Source of the DNA: CAYPNF01 sp964411985
Lineage (GTDB): Bacteria; Verrucomicrobiota; Verrucomicrobiia; Limisphaerales; J093
Assembly (NCBI GenBank): GCA_964411985.1
Contig: CAYPNF010000046.1
Span: 1-64,000 of the forward strand
Direction: 5' to 3'
DNA length: 64,000 nucleotides
The position numbers and the translations under genes were made by a program. The notes under the pieces were generated by a model that was not told the DNA's origin, did not search any database, and worked only from the letters and a program-made list of their open reading frames with translations. Positions 43,251 to 51,743 of the stretch are shown here, piece by piece. Every line of letters starts with the position of its first letter. Position 1 is the stretch's first letter.

Positions 43251-46136
43251 TTGAACTCCTGTCGCTTGACTGCGAGCGTCCGCACCGGGTGCCTGTCATG
43301 GGTCCGTTTCCCCGCAGCCCTGGTCGTCGCCCTGCTGTTTTGTTACGGCTTGCTGGGTGCTCAGTCGAGTAGCGCCAAGGCCAAGGCCGTTCCTGGTCAG
43401 ACACCCGGTACGGTCAACCTGGCGGGAATCTGGAGGTTTGCTCTGGACCCGGCAGACCGCGGTCTTGCGGAGAAGTGGCACGAGACACGCCTGATCGATG
43501 CCATTCTTCTTCCTGGCACGACGGACCTGGCCAAGCGAAGCCAAGCCAACACGAACCAGCAATTCACCCTGCACTTGAGCCGCCTGCACCCTTACCAAGG
43601 GGCGGCGTGGTACCAACGCGAGGTGAACTTTCCTGCTGACTGGGCCGGGAAGCGAGTGGTGCTTTACCTTGAACGGACCAAGCGTACTACCCTCTGGGTT
43701 GATGGCGAGTTGGTGGGGCAGCAGGATTCTCTGGGTTGCCCGCACGTTTATGATCTGACCAAGGTATCCTCTCCGGGGACGCGCAGGCTGACTCTGCGGG
43801 TGGAGAACGCCCGATTTCCTTATGCGGGCGGCCATCAGCTCTCCAACGACACGCAGACCGATTGGAATGGTTTACTGGGCCGGCTGGAACTGCGGGTGAT
43901 GGGTCGTGTTTGGATTGAGAATCTCCAGGTTTCGACCGATCTGGAATCGCGCAAGGCGGCTCTTCAGGTGCAGTTGGGGAATCTGACCGGGGAGCCAGGA
44001 AAGGGTCTTTTGGAGGCGACCGCAGTGAGCCTGAAGAACCCCAAAGCACCGGTTGCGACCGTTTCGCAGGCAGTCGAGTGGCTGGGCGATGGTGCGACAG
44101 TCGAGTTCGATCTGCCCTTTTCCGGTGCAGTGGAAAAATGGGATGAGTTTTCCCCGGCGCTCTACCGGCTGACTTTGGCTCTCAAACCGGAGGTCGCCGC
44201 GGCGGGGCTTTCGGTGTTGGATGCGCGGGTGGTTACGTTCGGCTTCCGGCGGTTCGAGTCCAAGGAATCCCGGTTTCTGATCAATGGGCGCCCCGTCTTC
44301 TTGCGTGGCAAGCACGATGCCTGTGTCTTTCCCCTTACCGGGCATCCCCCAATGGATGTGACGGGTTGGCTTGCCTATTTCCAGACCTGCAAGGAGTATG
44401 GCATCAACCACGTTCGGTTTCATTCCTGGACCCCGCCCGATGCCGCCTTCGATGCGGCGGATCAACTTGGCATCTATTTGCAGCCGGAGTTGTATAATTT
44501 CGGAGGCGACCTTTCCAAGGAACCGGAGCGTGCGGAGTACACTCGATTCGAGGGACTGCGGCTGCTGCGTGCTTTCGGGAATCACCCCTCCTTTGTGATG
44601 TTTGCCTTGGGGAACGAGATGGGTGGGGGACGTGAAGTGAGGGCCTCGATCGTGGCCGAATTCCGCAAGCGCGATCCGCGTCGCCTGTACGCCCAGGCAT
44701 CCAATTACGATCTCGGTTCGCCCTCGTTTGCCGAGGGCGACGATTACTGGACCACTTTCCGTACCCGAGCCGGAGTGGATGGGGCCGTGCGGGGGTCTTT
44801 TGCCCATGTGGATGCTCCCCTGGGCCATATCCAGGCGCGTCCGCCTTCGACTACGAACGATTACTCGCAGGCACTGACGAACGTTCCAGTGCCGGTGATC
44901 GGGCACGAAGTGGGCCAGTACCAGGTTTATCCTGACTATGAAGAAATCCCGCTCTACAACGGAGTGCTGAAACCGTGGAATCTCGAAGTTTTTCGGGAAC
45001 GGCTCCATCACCGGGGGATGCCTCATCTGGCGGGCGACTATTTCCGCGCCTCGGGCGCCTTGGCAGCGATTTGCTACCGCGAAGAAGTGGAAGCGGCGCT
45101 GCGCACCCCTGGTTTTGGCGGCTTTCAGCTTCTTGACCTCCAGGATTTCCCGGGTCAGGGGACCGCGCTGGTGGGGATGCTGAACGCCTTCATGGCTTCC
45201 AAGGGTCTCATCGAGCCAAAGCGTTGGCGGGAGTTTTGCAGTGAAACCGTGCCCTTGGCTTGTTTTTCCAAGTATACCTGGGGTGTCGAGGAGACCTTCG
45301 CAGCAACCCTGAAAGTGGCTCACTATGGCCCAAAGAATCTTTCGCAAACGAAAGTGAACTGGAAGCTGCGTGAGAAGGGGGGACGCCAGGTCGCGTCGGG
45401 TTTCCTCTCCCCTGCGGAGATTCCCACAGGCACCCTGACCGAGTTGGGTGAAATCCGCGCCCCGTTGCAGAAAGCCCGGGTCCCCGCAAAGTTGGAGTTA
45501 ACCCTGGAAATCGCGGGCACACCCCATCGAAATCAGTACGACCTTTGGGCCTACCCAACTCCGGTTCTCAGCCGCCCGCCTGCCGATGTATTCATCGGAC
45601 GCGAGTTGGACCAACCAGCACTCCAAGCCCTCGCACGAGGCGGGCGCGTCCTGCTTTTCCCCGCGCCCTTCAAGGTTGCGAAGGCCGTCCCAGGCTTTTT
45701 TGCGAGCGATTTTTGGTGCTATCCGATGTTTCGCCGCGGCAACCCACCCGGCACCCTCGGACTCCTGTGCGATCCTCGGTCGCCTGCTTTGGCTCGATTC
45801 CCCACGGAATCCCATTCCAACTGGCAGTGGTGGCACATCCTCCAGAATTCTGCGGCGTTCATCCTCGACGAGGCCCCGGTTGGCCTGTATCCCATCGTTC
45901 AGATTATTGACAACTTTGACAGTGACCGGAATCACAAGCTGGGTCTGATCTTTGAGGGCAACGTGAATGGGGGCAGCCTGCTGGTGTGTGGCAGTGACCT
46001 GCCGTCGATGCGGGAGGATCCGGCGGCCTGCCAGCTATTTGACAGTCTTTTGGCCTACATGAATTCCCCTGAATTCACCCCCAGCTTCCGCATTCCACAG
46101 CAGGTCTTGCAGCGTATTATCGCCTGCAAACCATGA
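43248..46136 (+). CDS. Secreted glycoside hydrolase family 2-like enzyme
   Basis: A 962-residue protein with an export signal (FPAALVVALLFCYGLLGAQ) after a basic N-terminus. The layout is GH2: a jelly-roll sugar-binding domain (about 60-220, AWYQREVNFPADWAGKRVVLYLERT), an Ig-like domain, and a TIM barrel beginning FLINGRPVFLRGKHDA. The acid/base Glu lies in FALGNEMGGG and the likely nucleophile Glu in VIGHEVGQYQVYPDYEE. A C-terminal region of about 300 residues is unassigned. GH2 members include beta-galactosidases, glucuronidases and mannosidases; substrate cannot be told. ATG 43248 is used; the TTG at 43236 is an alternative. It precedes the GH20-like gene by 50 bp. Confidence 0.88.
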   Translation: MLNSCRLTASVRTGCLSWVRFPAALVVALLFCYGLLGAQSSSAKAKAVPGQTPGTVNLAGIWRFALDPADRGLAEKWHETRLIDAILLPGTTDLAKRSQANTNQQFTLHLSRLHPYQGAAWYQREVNFPADWAGKRVVLYLERTKRTTLWVDGELVGQQDSLGCPHVYDLTKVSSPGTRRLTLRVENARFPYAGGHQLSNDTQTDWNGLLGRLELRVMGRVWIENLQVSTDLESRKAALQVQLGNLTGEPGKGLLEATAVSLKNPKAPVATVSQAVEWLGDGATVEFDLPFSGAVEKWDEFSPALYRLTLALKPEVAAAGLSVLDARVVTFGFRRFESKESRFLINGRPVFLRGKHDACVFPLTGHPPMDVTGWLAYFQTCKEYGINHVRFHSWTPPDAAFDAADQLGIYLQPELYNFGGDLSKEPERAEYTRFEGLRLLRAFGNHPSFVMFALGNEMGGGREVRASIVAEFRKRDPRRLYAQASNYDLGSPSFAEGDDYWTTFRTRAGVDGAVRGSFAHVDAPLGHIQARPPSTTNDYSQALTNVPVPVIGHEVGQYQVYPDYEEIPLYNGVLKPWNLEVFRERLHHRGMPHLAGDYFRASGALAAICYREEVEAALRTPGFGGFQLLDLQDFPGQGTALVGMLNAFMASKGLIEPKRWREFCSETVPLACFSKYTWGVEETFAATLKVAHYGPKNLSQTKVNWKLREKGGRQVASGFLSPAEIPTGTLTELGEIRAPLQKARVPAKLELTLEIAGTPHRNQYDLWAYPTPVLSRPPADVFIGRELDQPALQALARGGRVLLFPAPFKVAKAVPGFFASDFWCYPMFRRGNPPGTLGLLCDPRSPALARFPTESHSNWQWWHILQNSAAFILDEAPVGLYPIVQIIDNFDSDRNHKLGLIFEGNVNGGSLLVCGSDLPSMREDPAACQLFDSLLAYMNSPEFTPSFRIPQQVLQRIIACKP

Positions 46137-46186
46137 GGTGTGTAATGGTGTTGATGTGGAGTTGAGAATCGCTCTATCCTGCTCCC

Positions 46187-47302
46187 ATGAATCCGATCCT
46201 GAGGAGCAGCCTGTGTCTCGCTGCGTTGATCTCCTTGTTGCCCGCGTTCGCCACCGACGAAAAACTAGAAAAAGCGTTCCCGGTCCGTGGATTGTGCATC
46301 GCCGCGCCTAGCCCCAGCCACTTGGAGCCTTTCTTGAAGTTCGTGACCGAGGCCCTCGCGCCGCGTCGGGTCAACACCTTGATCCTGCGTGTCGACTACA
46401 ATTTCGAGTATACCAGTCATCCTGAACTCAGGGACAAGTCGCCCCTCACCAAAGCGGACGTGAAGAAGCTGGTGGATGTCTGCAGGCAGAACCGCATCCG
46501 CCTCATCCCCCAGATCAACCTGCTGGGTCACCAATCATGGGCCTCTCAGACCCTGAACCTGCTCCGTGTCTATCCTGAGTTCGATGAAACACCGTGGGTG
46601 AAAATGCCTGAGAATTACAAATGGCCCAACCCCGACGGCCTCTACTGCAAGAGCTACTGCCCCCTCCATCCCAAAGTTCACGAGGTGGTCTTCGCCCTGG
46701 TCGACGAGATTTGCGACGCCTTCGAAACCGACGCCTATCATGCCGGGCTCGACGAGGTGTTCTATATTGCTGACAGCCAATGCCCGCGTTGCGCGGGCAA
46801 GGATAAGGCCGAGCTATTCGCTGGCGAAGTGAAAGTCATTCGGGATCATCTTGCCCAGAAAGGCCGCAAGCTGTGGATGTGGGGCGACCGCCTGTTGGAC
46901 GGCAAGGTGACCGGCTTGGGCGAATGGGAAGCCAGCATCAATGATACTCACCGTGCCATCGATCTCATCCCGAAGGATGTGGTCATTTGCGACTGGCATT
47001 ACGACCGCCCTGATCAGACCGCCGTCTACTTCGCGTTGAAAGGCTTCAACGTCGTGACCTGCCCATGGAAGAATCCGCGGAACGGCGTGCTTCAGGTCCA
47101 GGATCTCGTCCGCTTCAAACAAAACTCAACGCCCCAGGTGAGCGAACGTCTCCTGGGCATGGTGCAGACCGTCTGGTCCGGCCCCGATACCTTCCTGGAC
47201 GAGTACAGCGGCAAGAAGGCTCCAGACAAGGATGGTAACTCCGCCGGCAACTGCTTCATCGCCGTCTTCGACGAGATGGCCAAGGCCGCTGCGAAGCCGT
47301 AG
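46187..47302 (+). CDS. Secreted GH20-like TIM-barrel protein
   Basis: A 371-residue protein with a signal peptide (SLCLAALISLLPAFA). The TIM barrel has LILRVDYNFEY, LIPQINLLGHQSWA and an Asp-Glu pair in HAGLDEVFYI (Asp189-Glu190), where GH20 hexosaminidases carry their catalytic DE. Trp-rich strands near the C-terminus (LWMWGDRLLDG, VVICDWHYD) fit substrate binding. It is shorter than classic GH20 enzymes and lacks the N-terminal domain. A beta-N-acetylhexosaminidase-like or related activity is plausible. It is probably co-transcribed with the GH2 gene. Confidence 0.75.
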   Translation: MNPILRSSLCLAALISLLPAFATDEKLEKAFPVRGLCIAAPSPSHLEPFLKFVTEALAPRRVNTLILRVDYNFEYTSHPELRDKSPLTKADVKKLVDVCRQNRIRLIPQINLLGHQSWASQTLNLLRVYPEFDETPWVKMPENYKWPNPDGLYCKSYCPLHPKVHEVVFALVDEICDAFETDAYHAGLDEVFYIADSQCPRCAGKDKAELFAGEVKVIRDHLAQKGRKLWMWGDRLLDGKVTGLGEWEASINDTHRAIDLIPKDVVICDWHYDRPDQTAVYFALKGFNVVTCPWKNPRNGVLQVQDLVRFKQNSTPQVSERLLGMVQTVWSGPDTFLDEYSGKKAPDKDGNSAGNCFIAVFDEMAKAAAKP

Positions 47303-47771
47303 CTCCTCAAGAAACAGCGGCTATCTTCCACTCTTTCAGCACCGAGAAGAAGGCCGGTGCTTCGCCGTCATTCGGATTGACCAATAGCCGTTCTTTGAAG
47401 CGCATGTCCTCAAGCCCCTTACATCCTCCTGCTCGGCCGCGAAGTAGATCGGTTTGGGCCGCCCAGCGTCGTGTCGGTGACCATTGCTCCTCGATCAGCG
47501 ACACGACGATCGTTTCGGCCTTCAGCAGCGATTGCGACGTGATGGCCCACGTGCGCACGCAACTGCCCTACGCGCCGACCGCAGCACTCTTAGCCACGGT
47601 CCTGGCCGCCGTCTTGTTGGCCGGCGGGCTGTCGCTCGTGTGGCGGCACGGCGGGAAGATGCCCCACTGGCTGGCCTTGGGCGGGGCAATGGTGGCGCTC
47701 AGGGCGGCCTGGGTGGTGTTGGAAAGTGAATGGTTGACCGAGCTGCGCACTTCCTGCAACTTCTGATTCGT
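47303..47771. other. Gap before cydA with weak or broken reading frames
   Basis: No solid gene. A minus-strand frame at 47307-47558 ends in a protein-like stretch (MRFKERLLVNPNDGEAPAFF) that may be the tail of a decayed gene. A plus-strand frame at 47541-47766 would encode a 74-residue protein with two hydrophobic segments (AALLATVLAAVLLAGGLSLV, LALGGAMVALRAAWVVL) ending 5 bp before cydA; it could be a small oxidase-associated membrane protein or chance. Confidence 0.35.
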
Positions 47772-49136
47772 ATGGATGTCCTGACGCTGTCGCGCCTTCA
47801 GTTTGCCGCGACGATTTCGTTCCACTACATCTACCCGCCGCTGAGCATCGGGCTGGGAGTGATGTTGGTGATCTTCGAGGCGCTCTGGCTCAAGACGAAG
47901 AACCCGCTCTACCACCAGTTGGCGCGGTTCTGGACGCGCATCTTCGCGCTGACTTTCGCGATCGGCGTGGCGACGGGCATCGTGATGGAGTTCGAATTTG
48001 GCACGAACTGGGCCACCTACTCACGCTATGTGGGCGACGTGTTCGGCAGCGCGCTCGCGGCGGAAGGCATCTTCGCTTTCTTTCTCGAATCGGGCTTCCT
48101 GGCGATCCTGTTGTTCGGCTGGGACAAGGTCGGGCGGAAGCTGCATTTCTTTGCCACCTGCATGGTGTGCCTGGGCGCGCACTTCAGTGCCATTTGGATT
48201 GTGGTGGCAAACTCCTGGATGCAAACGCCTGCGGGGTTTCACATCGTGGGCGAGGGACTGAAGGCCCGCGCCGAAATCACCGACTTCTGGGAGATGGTGT
48301 TGAATCCGTCGTCTGTGGACCGCCTGTTCCACACGTTGTGCGGCGCGTGGCAGGCGGGCGCGTTCCTGGTCGTCAGCGTCAGCGCGTGGTACCTGCTGAA
48401 GAAACGCCACCTGGAGTTCGCGCGGGCGTCCTTGCGGGTCGGATTGGTGGTGAGTTTGATCGCGTCGCTGCTGCAGCTTGTCAGCGGACACGACAGCGCG
48501 GTGGGTGTGGCCAAGAACCAACCCGCCAAATTAGCGGCTTTCGAGGGGCTCTACGACACCACGACCAACGCACCGTTGACGCTGTTCGGTTGGGTGGAAG
48601 AGAAGAGCGAAACCATCAAGGGCGGCGCGGCCATCCCCGGCCTGCTAAGCTGGCTGACGCATGGCGACGCGAGCAAGCCGGTGCTGGGCTTGCGCGAATT
48701 CAAGCCCGAGGATCGTCCCCCGGTGAACTTCACCTTCCAGCTATACCACGGAATGGTCGCCGTTGGCTTCGGGATGATCGCGATGGCGGCGTTGGGTTTT
48801 CTCTACTTCTGGCGCGGATCGCTCTTCGAGAAGCGCTGGATGCTCTGGCTGCTGGTGTTATCCGTGCTCGGCCCGCAACTGGCCAACCAATGGGGGTGGT
48901 TTGCCGCCGAAATGGGCCGGCAGCCGTGGATTGTTTATGGTCTGATGCGCACCTCGGCAGGCTTGTCGGCAGTGGTCAAGGCGGAAGCCGTGCTGGGGTC
49001 ATTGATTCTGTTCACGGCGATTTACCTGCTGCTCTTCGCCGTGTTTGTCTATCTGCTCAACGACAAGATCCAGCACGGACCCGACAACGACGACCTGACA
49101 CCGACGGGGAAGCTGGCGTTACCGTTCCAGGCTTGA
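47772..49136 (+). CDS. cydA: Cytochrome bd ubiquinol oxidase subunit I (short Q-loop)
   Basis: A 454-residue multi-pass membrane protein, heme-bearing subunit of the bd-type terminal oxidase that reduces O2 with quinol and contributes to the proton gradient. Heme ligands are visible: His18 in SFHYIYPPLSIG, His in RLFHTLCGAW, and Met in LYHGMVAVGFG. The conserved GRQPWIVYGLMRT follows. The periplasmic Q-loop between PLTLFGWVEE and the next helix is much shorter than in E. coli CydA, which is typical of the short-Q-loop (CIO-like) group. ATG 47772 is chosen by homology. cydB follows 20 bp later. No cydX or cydDC is nearby. Confidence 0.96.
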   Translation: MDVLTLSRLQFAATISFHYIYPPLSIGLGVMLVIFEALWLKTKNPLYHQLARFWTRIFALTFAIGVATGIVMEFEFGTNWATYSRYVGDVFGSALAAEGIFAFFLESGFLAILLFGWDKVGRKLHFFATCMVCLGAHFSAIWIVVANSWMQTPAGFHIVGEGLKARAEITDFWEMVLNPSSVDRLFHTLCGAWQAGAFLVVSVSAWYLLKKRHLEFARASLRVGLVVSLIASLLQLVSGHDSAVGVAKNQPAKLAAFEGLYDTTTNAPLTLFGWVEEKSETIKGGAAIPGLLSWLTHGDASKPVLGLREFKPEDRPPVNFTFQLYHGMVAVGFGMIAMAALGFLYFWRGSLFEKRWMLWLLVLSVLGPQLANQWGWFAAEMGRQPWIVYGLMRTSAGLSAVVKAEAVLGSLILFTAIYLLLFAVFVYLLNDKIQHGPDNDDLTPTGKLALPFQA

Positions 49137-49156
49137 ACCCGAATTTCCTTTCCGCC

Positions 49157-50188
49157 ATGAACTTCGGCCACCTCGATCTTAACACCATCTGGTTCATCCT
49201 CATCGGTGTGTTGTTCACGGGCTACGCGATGCTCGACGGCTTCGACCTGGGCGTCGGCGCGCTGCATCTGTTCACCAAGAAGGACGAACACCGCCGCCTA
49301 ATGCTCAATGCCATCGGGCCGGTGTGGGACGGCAATGAGGTCTGGCTCGTGACCGGCGGCGGCGCTTTGTTTGCCGCATTTCCGAACGTTTATGCCACCG
49401 TCTTCTCGGGGTTTTACTTTGCGTTCATGCTGTTGCTCGTGGCGCTCATCTTCCGCGCGGTCGCCATCGAGTTTCGCAGCAAGCAGCCGATGGGCTGGTG
49501 GCGGCAGATGTGGGATGTGGGTTTTGCGGGCGGCAGCATCCTGTCCAGCCTGCTCATTGGCATTGCGATGGGCAACATCGCCTGGGGCGTGCCCATCGAC
49601 GAACGTGGCGAATTCGCCGGCACGTTCCTGGGTCTGCTGCGCCCGTATCCGCTGCTGGTGGGCGTCACCACCTTGGCGCTCTTCATGATGCACGGGGCGA
49701 TCTACGCCGTGATGAAGACCGAAGGCGAACTGCACGCCCAACTCCGCGGCTGGATCAAGAACTGCATGATCTTTTTCATCATCTGTTACGCCGTGACGAC
49801 GATGGCTACGCTGCTCTACGTGCCGCACATGGCTGCGCGCGTGCGGGCGAACCCGTGGCTCTTCAGCGTGGCGCTAGTCAACATGCTCGCCATCGCCAAC
49901 ATCCCGCGCGAAATCCACCTTGGTCGCGACGGGCGGGCCTTCGTTTCCTCGTGCCTGGCGATGATGGCGCTGATGGGTTTGTTTGGCCTGGAGATGTTTC
50001 CGAACCTCGTGCTGAGCAACCCGGAGTCGGCTCACAGCCTGACCATTTACAACGCGGCCTCCTCCCCCAAGACGTTGGGCATCATGCTCACGATTGCGAT
50101 CACTGGCGTGCCGATCGTGCTGGCGTACACAGCGAGCATCTATTGGGTTTTCCGGGGCAAGGTGAAGCTGGACCGGATGAGTTACTGA
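49157..50188 (+). CDS. cydB: Cytochrome bd ubiquinol oxidase subunit II
   Basis: A 343-residue membrane protein, the heme-free structural subunit of cytochrome bd. It begins with the conserved helix WFILIGVLFTGYAMLDGFDLGVGAL and GPVWDGNEVWLVTGGGALFAAFP, and ends with WVFRGKVKLD. About eight to nine TM segments can be counted. It follows cydA by 20 bp and must be co-transcribed with it. Confidence 0.96.
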   Translation: MNFGHLDLNTIWFILIGVLFTGYAMLDGFDLGVGALHLFTKKDEHRRLMLNAIGPVWDGNEVWLVTGGGALFAAFPNVYATVFSGFYFAFMLLLVALIFRAVAIEFRSKQPMGWWRQMWDVGFAGGSILSSLLIGIAMGNIAWGVPIDERGEFAGTFLGLLRPYPLLVGVTTLALFMMHGAIYAVMKTEGELHAQLRGWIKNCMIFFIICYAVTTMATLLYVPHMAARVRANPWLFSVALVNMLAIANIPREIHLGRDGRAFVSSCLAMMALMGLFGLEMFPNLVLSNPESAHSLTIYNAASSPKTLGIMLTIAITGVPIVLAYTASIYWVFRGKVKLDRMSY

Positions 50189-50263
50189 AAGACAGGTTCT
50201 CCCTCGGGCGTGGTTTCCAGCCCTGAGCCGTAAAGGCAAAACAGCCATGACCGAGGAACGGAT

Positions 50264-50806
50264 TCACGGGGTTGCAGGCGAGCCGTGGACCCAGCCGATC
50301 TCCAACCGAAACGGGCCAGGTTGTTTGTCGGCAATCAGGAAGCCCACCGAGGCGACCTTGGCCGGATCGAGTGGCGCCTCCCCAGACAGCACTCGGCCCC
50401 GAAACGTCGGCACGAATTGTCTGAGGACCAGGCGGTGTTCTTCCCACTCGCCCTGCTTCGGTGTAAAAGTGGTTTGGTAGAGGGTGCTGTCGAAGTTCTG
50501 GGCCATCCTTGCTGTGAACCTGTAGCTCCGGCCGTCGCCGCGCACCCGGATGACGAAGGCGTCGCATCCGGCCAGGTCATGGCGCGCTGGTAACGAGCGC
50601 ACGGACGCGAAGCCGCCGTTGTGCTCCAGGGACACTACGCCCTGGAATACCGCCACGCCATCGGTCAGGTGTAAACGGCTGGTGGACACGCCACCCATGA
50701 CATCGTCGTTGACCACTTGCCAGGAGGCGGTGTTGGTGGCGGTTTGGAAATCAAAGAGGACCTTGTCGGGAGCGGCATGGGTGTTCATGGCCAGAAGCAG
50801 AGCCAA
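50264..50806 (-). CDS. CIA30-family protein
   Basis: A 180-residue single-domain protein of the CIA30 (complex I intermediate-associated) beta-sandwich family: FDFQTATNTASWQVVNDDVM, GGVSTSRLHL, FASVRSL and VGFLIADKQPGPFRLEIGWV. The domain is related to carbohydrate-binding modules. The N-terminus looks like the tail of a signal peptide (ALLLAMNTHA, cut before APDK), but the first start available after an in-frame stop is TTG 50806, with ATG at 50788. The signal is therefore short or truncated. It converges with cydB, 75 bp apart. Role unknown. Confidence 0.75.
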   Translation of the reverse strand: MALLLAMNTHAAPDKVLFDFQTATNTASWQVVNDDVMGGVSTSRLHLTDGVAVFQGVVSLEHNGGFASVRSLPARHDLAGCDAFVIRVRGDGRSYRFTARMAQNFDSTLYQTTFTPKQGEWEEHRLVLRQFVPTFRGRVLSGEAPLDPAKVASVGFLIADKQPGPFRLEIGWVHGSPATP

Positions 50807-50998
50807 GGAGGTTCAACCTGGGAGCCGATGCGTGGCGCCTGAGAGTATCGTAGGCATCGCCTGTCACTCTATCTCCACAATCCTCGGATGCCAAGCAATA
50901 CATGCTTTGGCTAAAACTCTTCAGCCGTGGGAAGACAGCCAGGTTGGGTTGGTTCTGGCGGCCCTTGCGTGATCCGTTATCCTGTGATAATGGGCATC

Positions 50999-51136
50999 AT
51001 GGTAAAGCTTCAGACAATTCTCGTGACTGGCGCGACCGGCAATATTGGCGGGCGGCTCGTGCCACGGCTGTTGGAGTCCGGATTTCGCGTCCTTTGCTTG
51101 GCTCGCGATCCGGCGCGGCTGCAGGGAAGGCCTTGA
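50999..51136 (+). pseudogene. Remnant of an NAD(P)-binding SDR/NmrA-like gene
   Basis: A 45-residue frame, MVKLQTILVTGATGNIGGRL onward, is a clear first beta-alpha-beta unit of an atypical SDR (YbjT/NmrA type) with the TGATGNIG motif, ending at RDPARLQGRP just after the second strand. It stops at TGA in 51134-51136 and nothing downstream continues the Rossmann fold in any frame; the GNAT gene begins 52 bp later. It is best read as the stump of a deleted gene. The upstream part of the 50807-51187 gap has no gene. Confidence 0.7.
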
Positions 51137-51187
51137 TCCACTCCCCGCACTGCCTGGCTGCTTCACTTCCTTCGCAGATTCAACAGT

Positions 51188-51655
51188 ATGACGATACTCC
51201 ACACAGACGAGACGCTTCCTGTTCCGCCTGCGGATCTGTCCTATGGCAGAGTGTGGCTCCGTTTTGTGGAAGTCATACCAGGCGAGCCCGAGCGGGGCTT
51301 GGTGCCGTATTATCACTTTCGCATCTTGACTCTGGATGGATCGGATGTGGGTCACATCAACTTCCGCGTGGGAGGCACCGAGCACGTCCTGCTGTATGCC
51401 GGGCACATCGGCTACGAGATTGAAGAGGAATTCCGCGGTCATCGTTACGCACTCCAAGCCTGCCGCGCAATCGCACCCCTGGTCCGCTCGATCTATCGCG
51501 AAGTGATCCTCACCTGCGACCCGGATAACGTGGCTTCGAGGCATACGATCGAGAGGCTGGGTGGGGAGTTTATGGATGAGGTTTCGGTTCCACCTCGTGA
51601 CCCTCATTATGCGCGGGGTTCGCGCAGCAAGAGACGCTACCGGTGGGACTTGTAA
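51188..51655 (+). CDS. GNAT family N-acetyltransferase
   Basis: A 155-residue single-domain acetyltransferase. The acetyl-CoA-binding motif A region is IGYEIEEEFRGHRYALQACRAI, with R-G-H-R-Y-A in place of the usual Q/RxxGxG/A loop, and the motif B segment DPDNVASRHTIERLG is typical. It transfers an acetyl group to a small molecule or protein amine; the acceptor is unknown. It lies just after the SDR remnant and converges with the hybrid kinase gene. Confidence 0.85.
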   Translation: MTILHTDETLPVPPADLSYGRVWLRFVEVIPGEPERGLVPYYHFRILTLDGSDVGHINFRVGGTEHVLLYAGHIGYEIEEEFRGHRYALQACRAIAPLVRSIYREVILTCDPDNVASRHTIERLGGEFMDEVSVPPRDPHYARGSRSKRRYRWDL

Positions 51656-51743
51656 GCAGCAGACCAGGGGTGTTTCATGGTTCACTCCCTTTATCGACGT
51701 GAAGCGGGGGGAGTCCGCATGATCGGCCGATGGCCTTTCCCTC

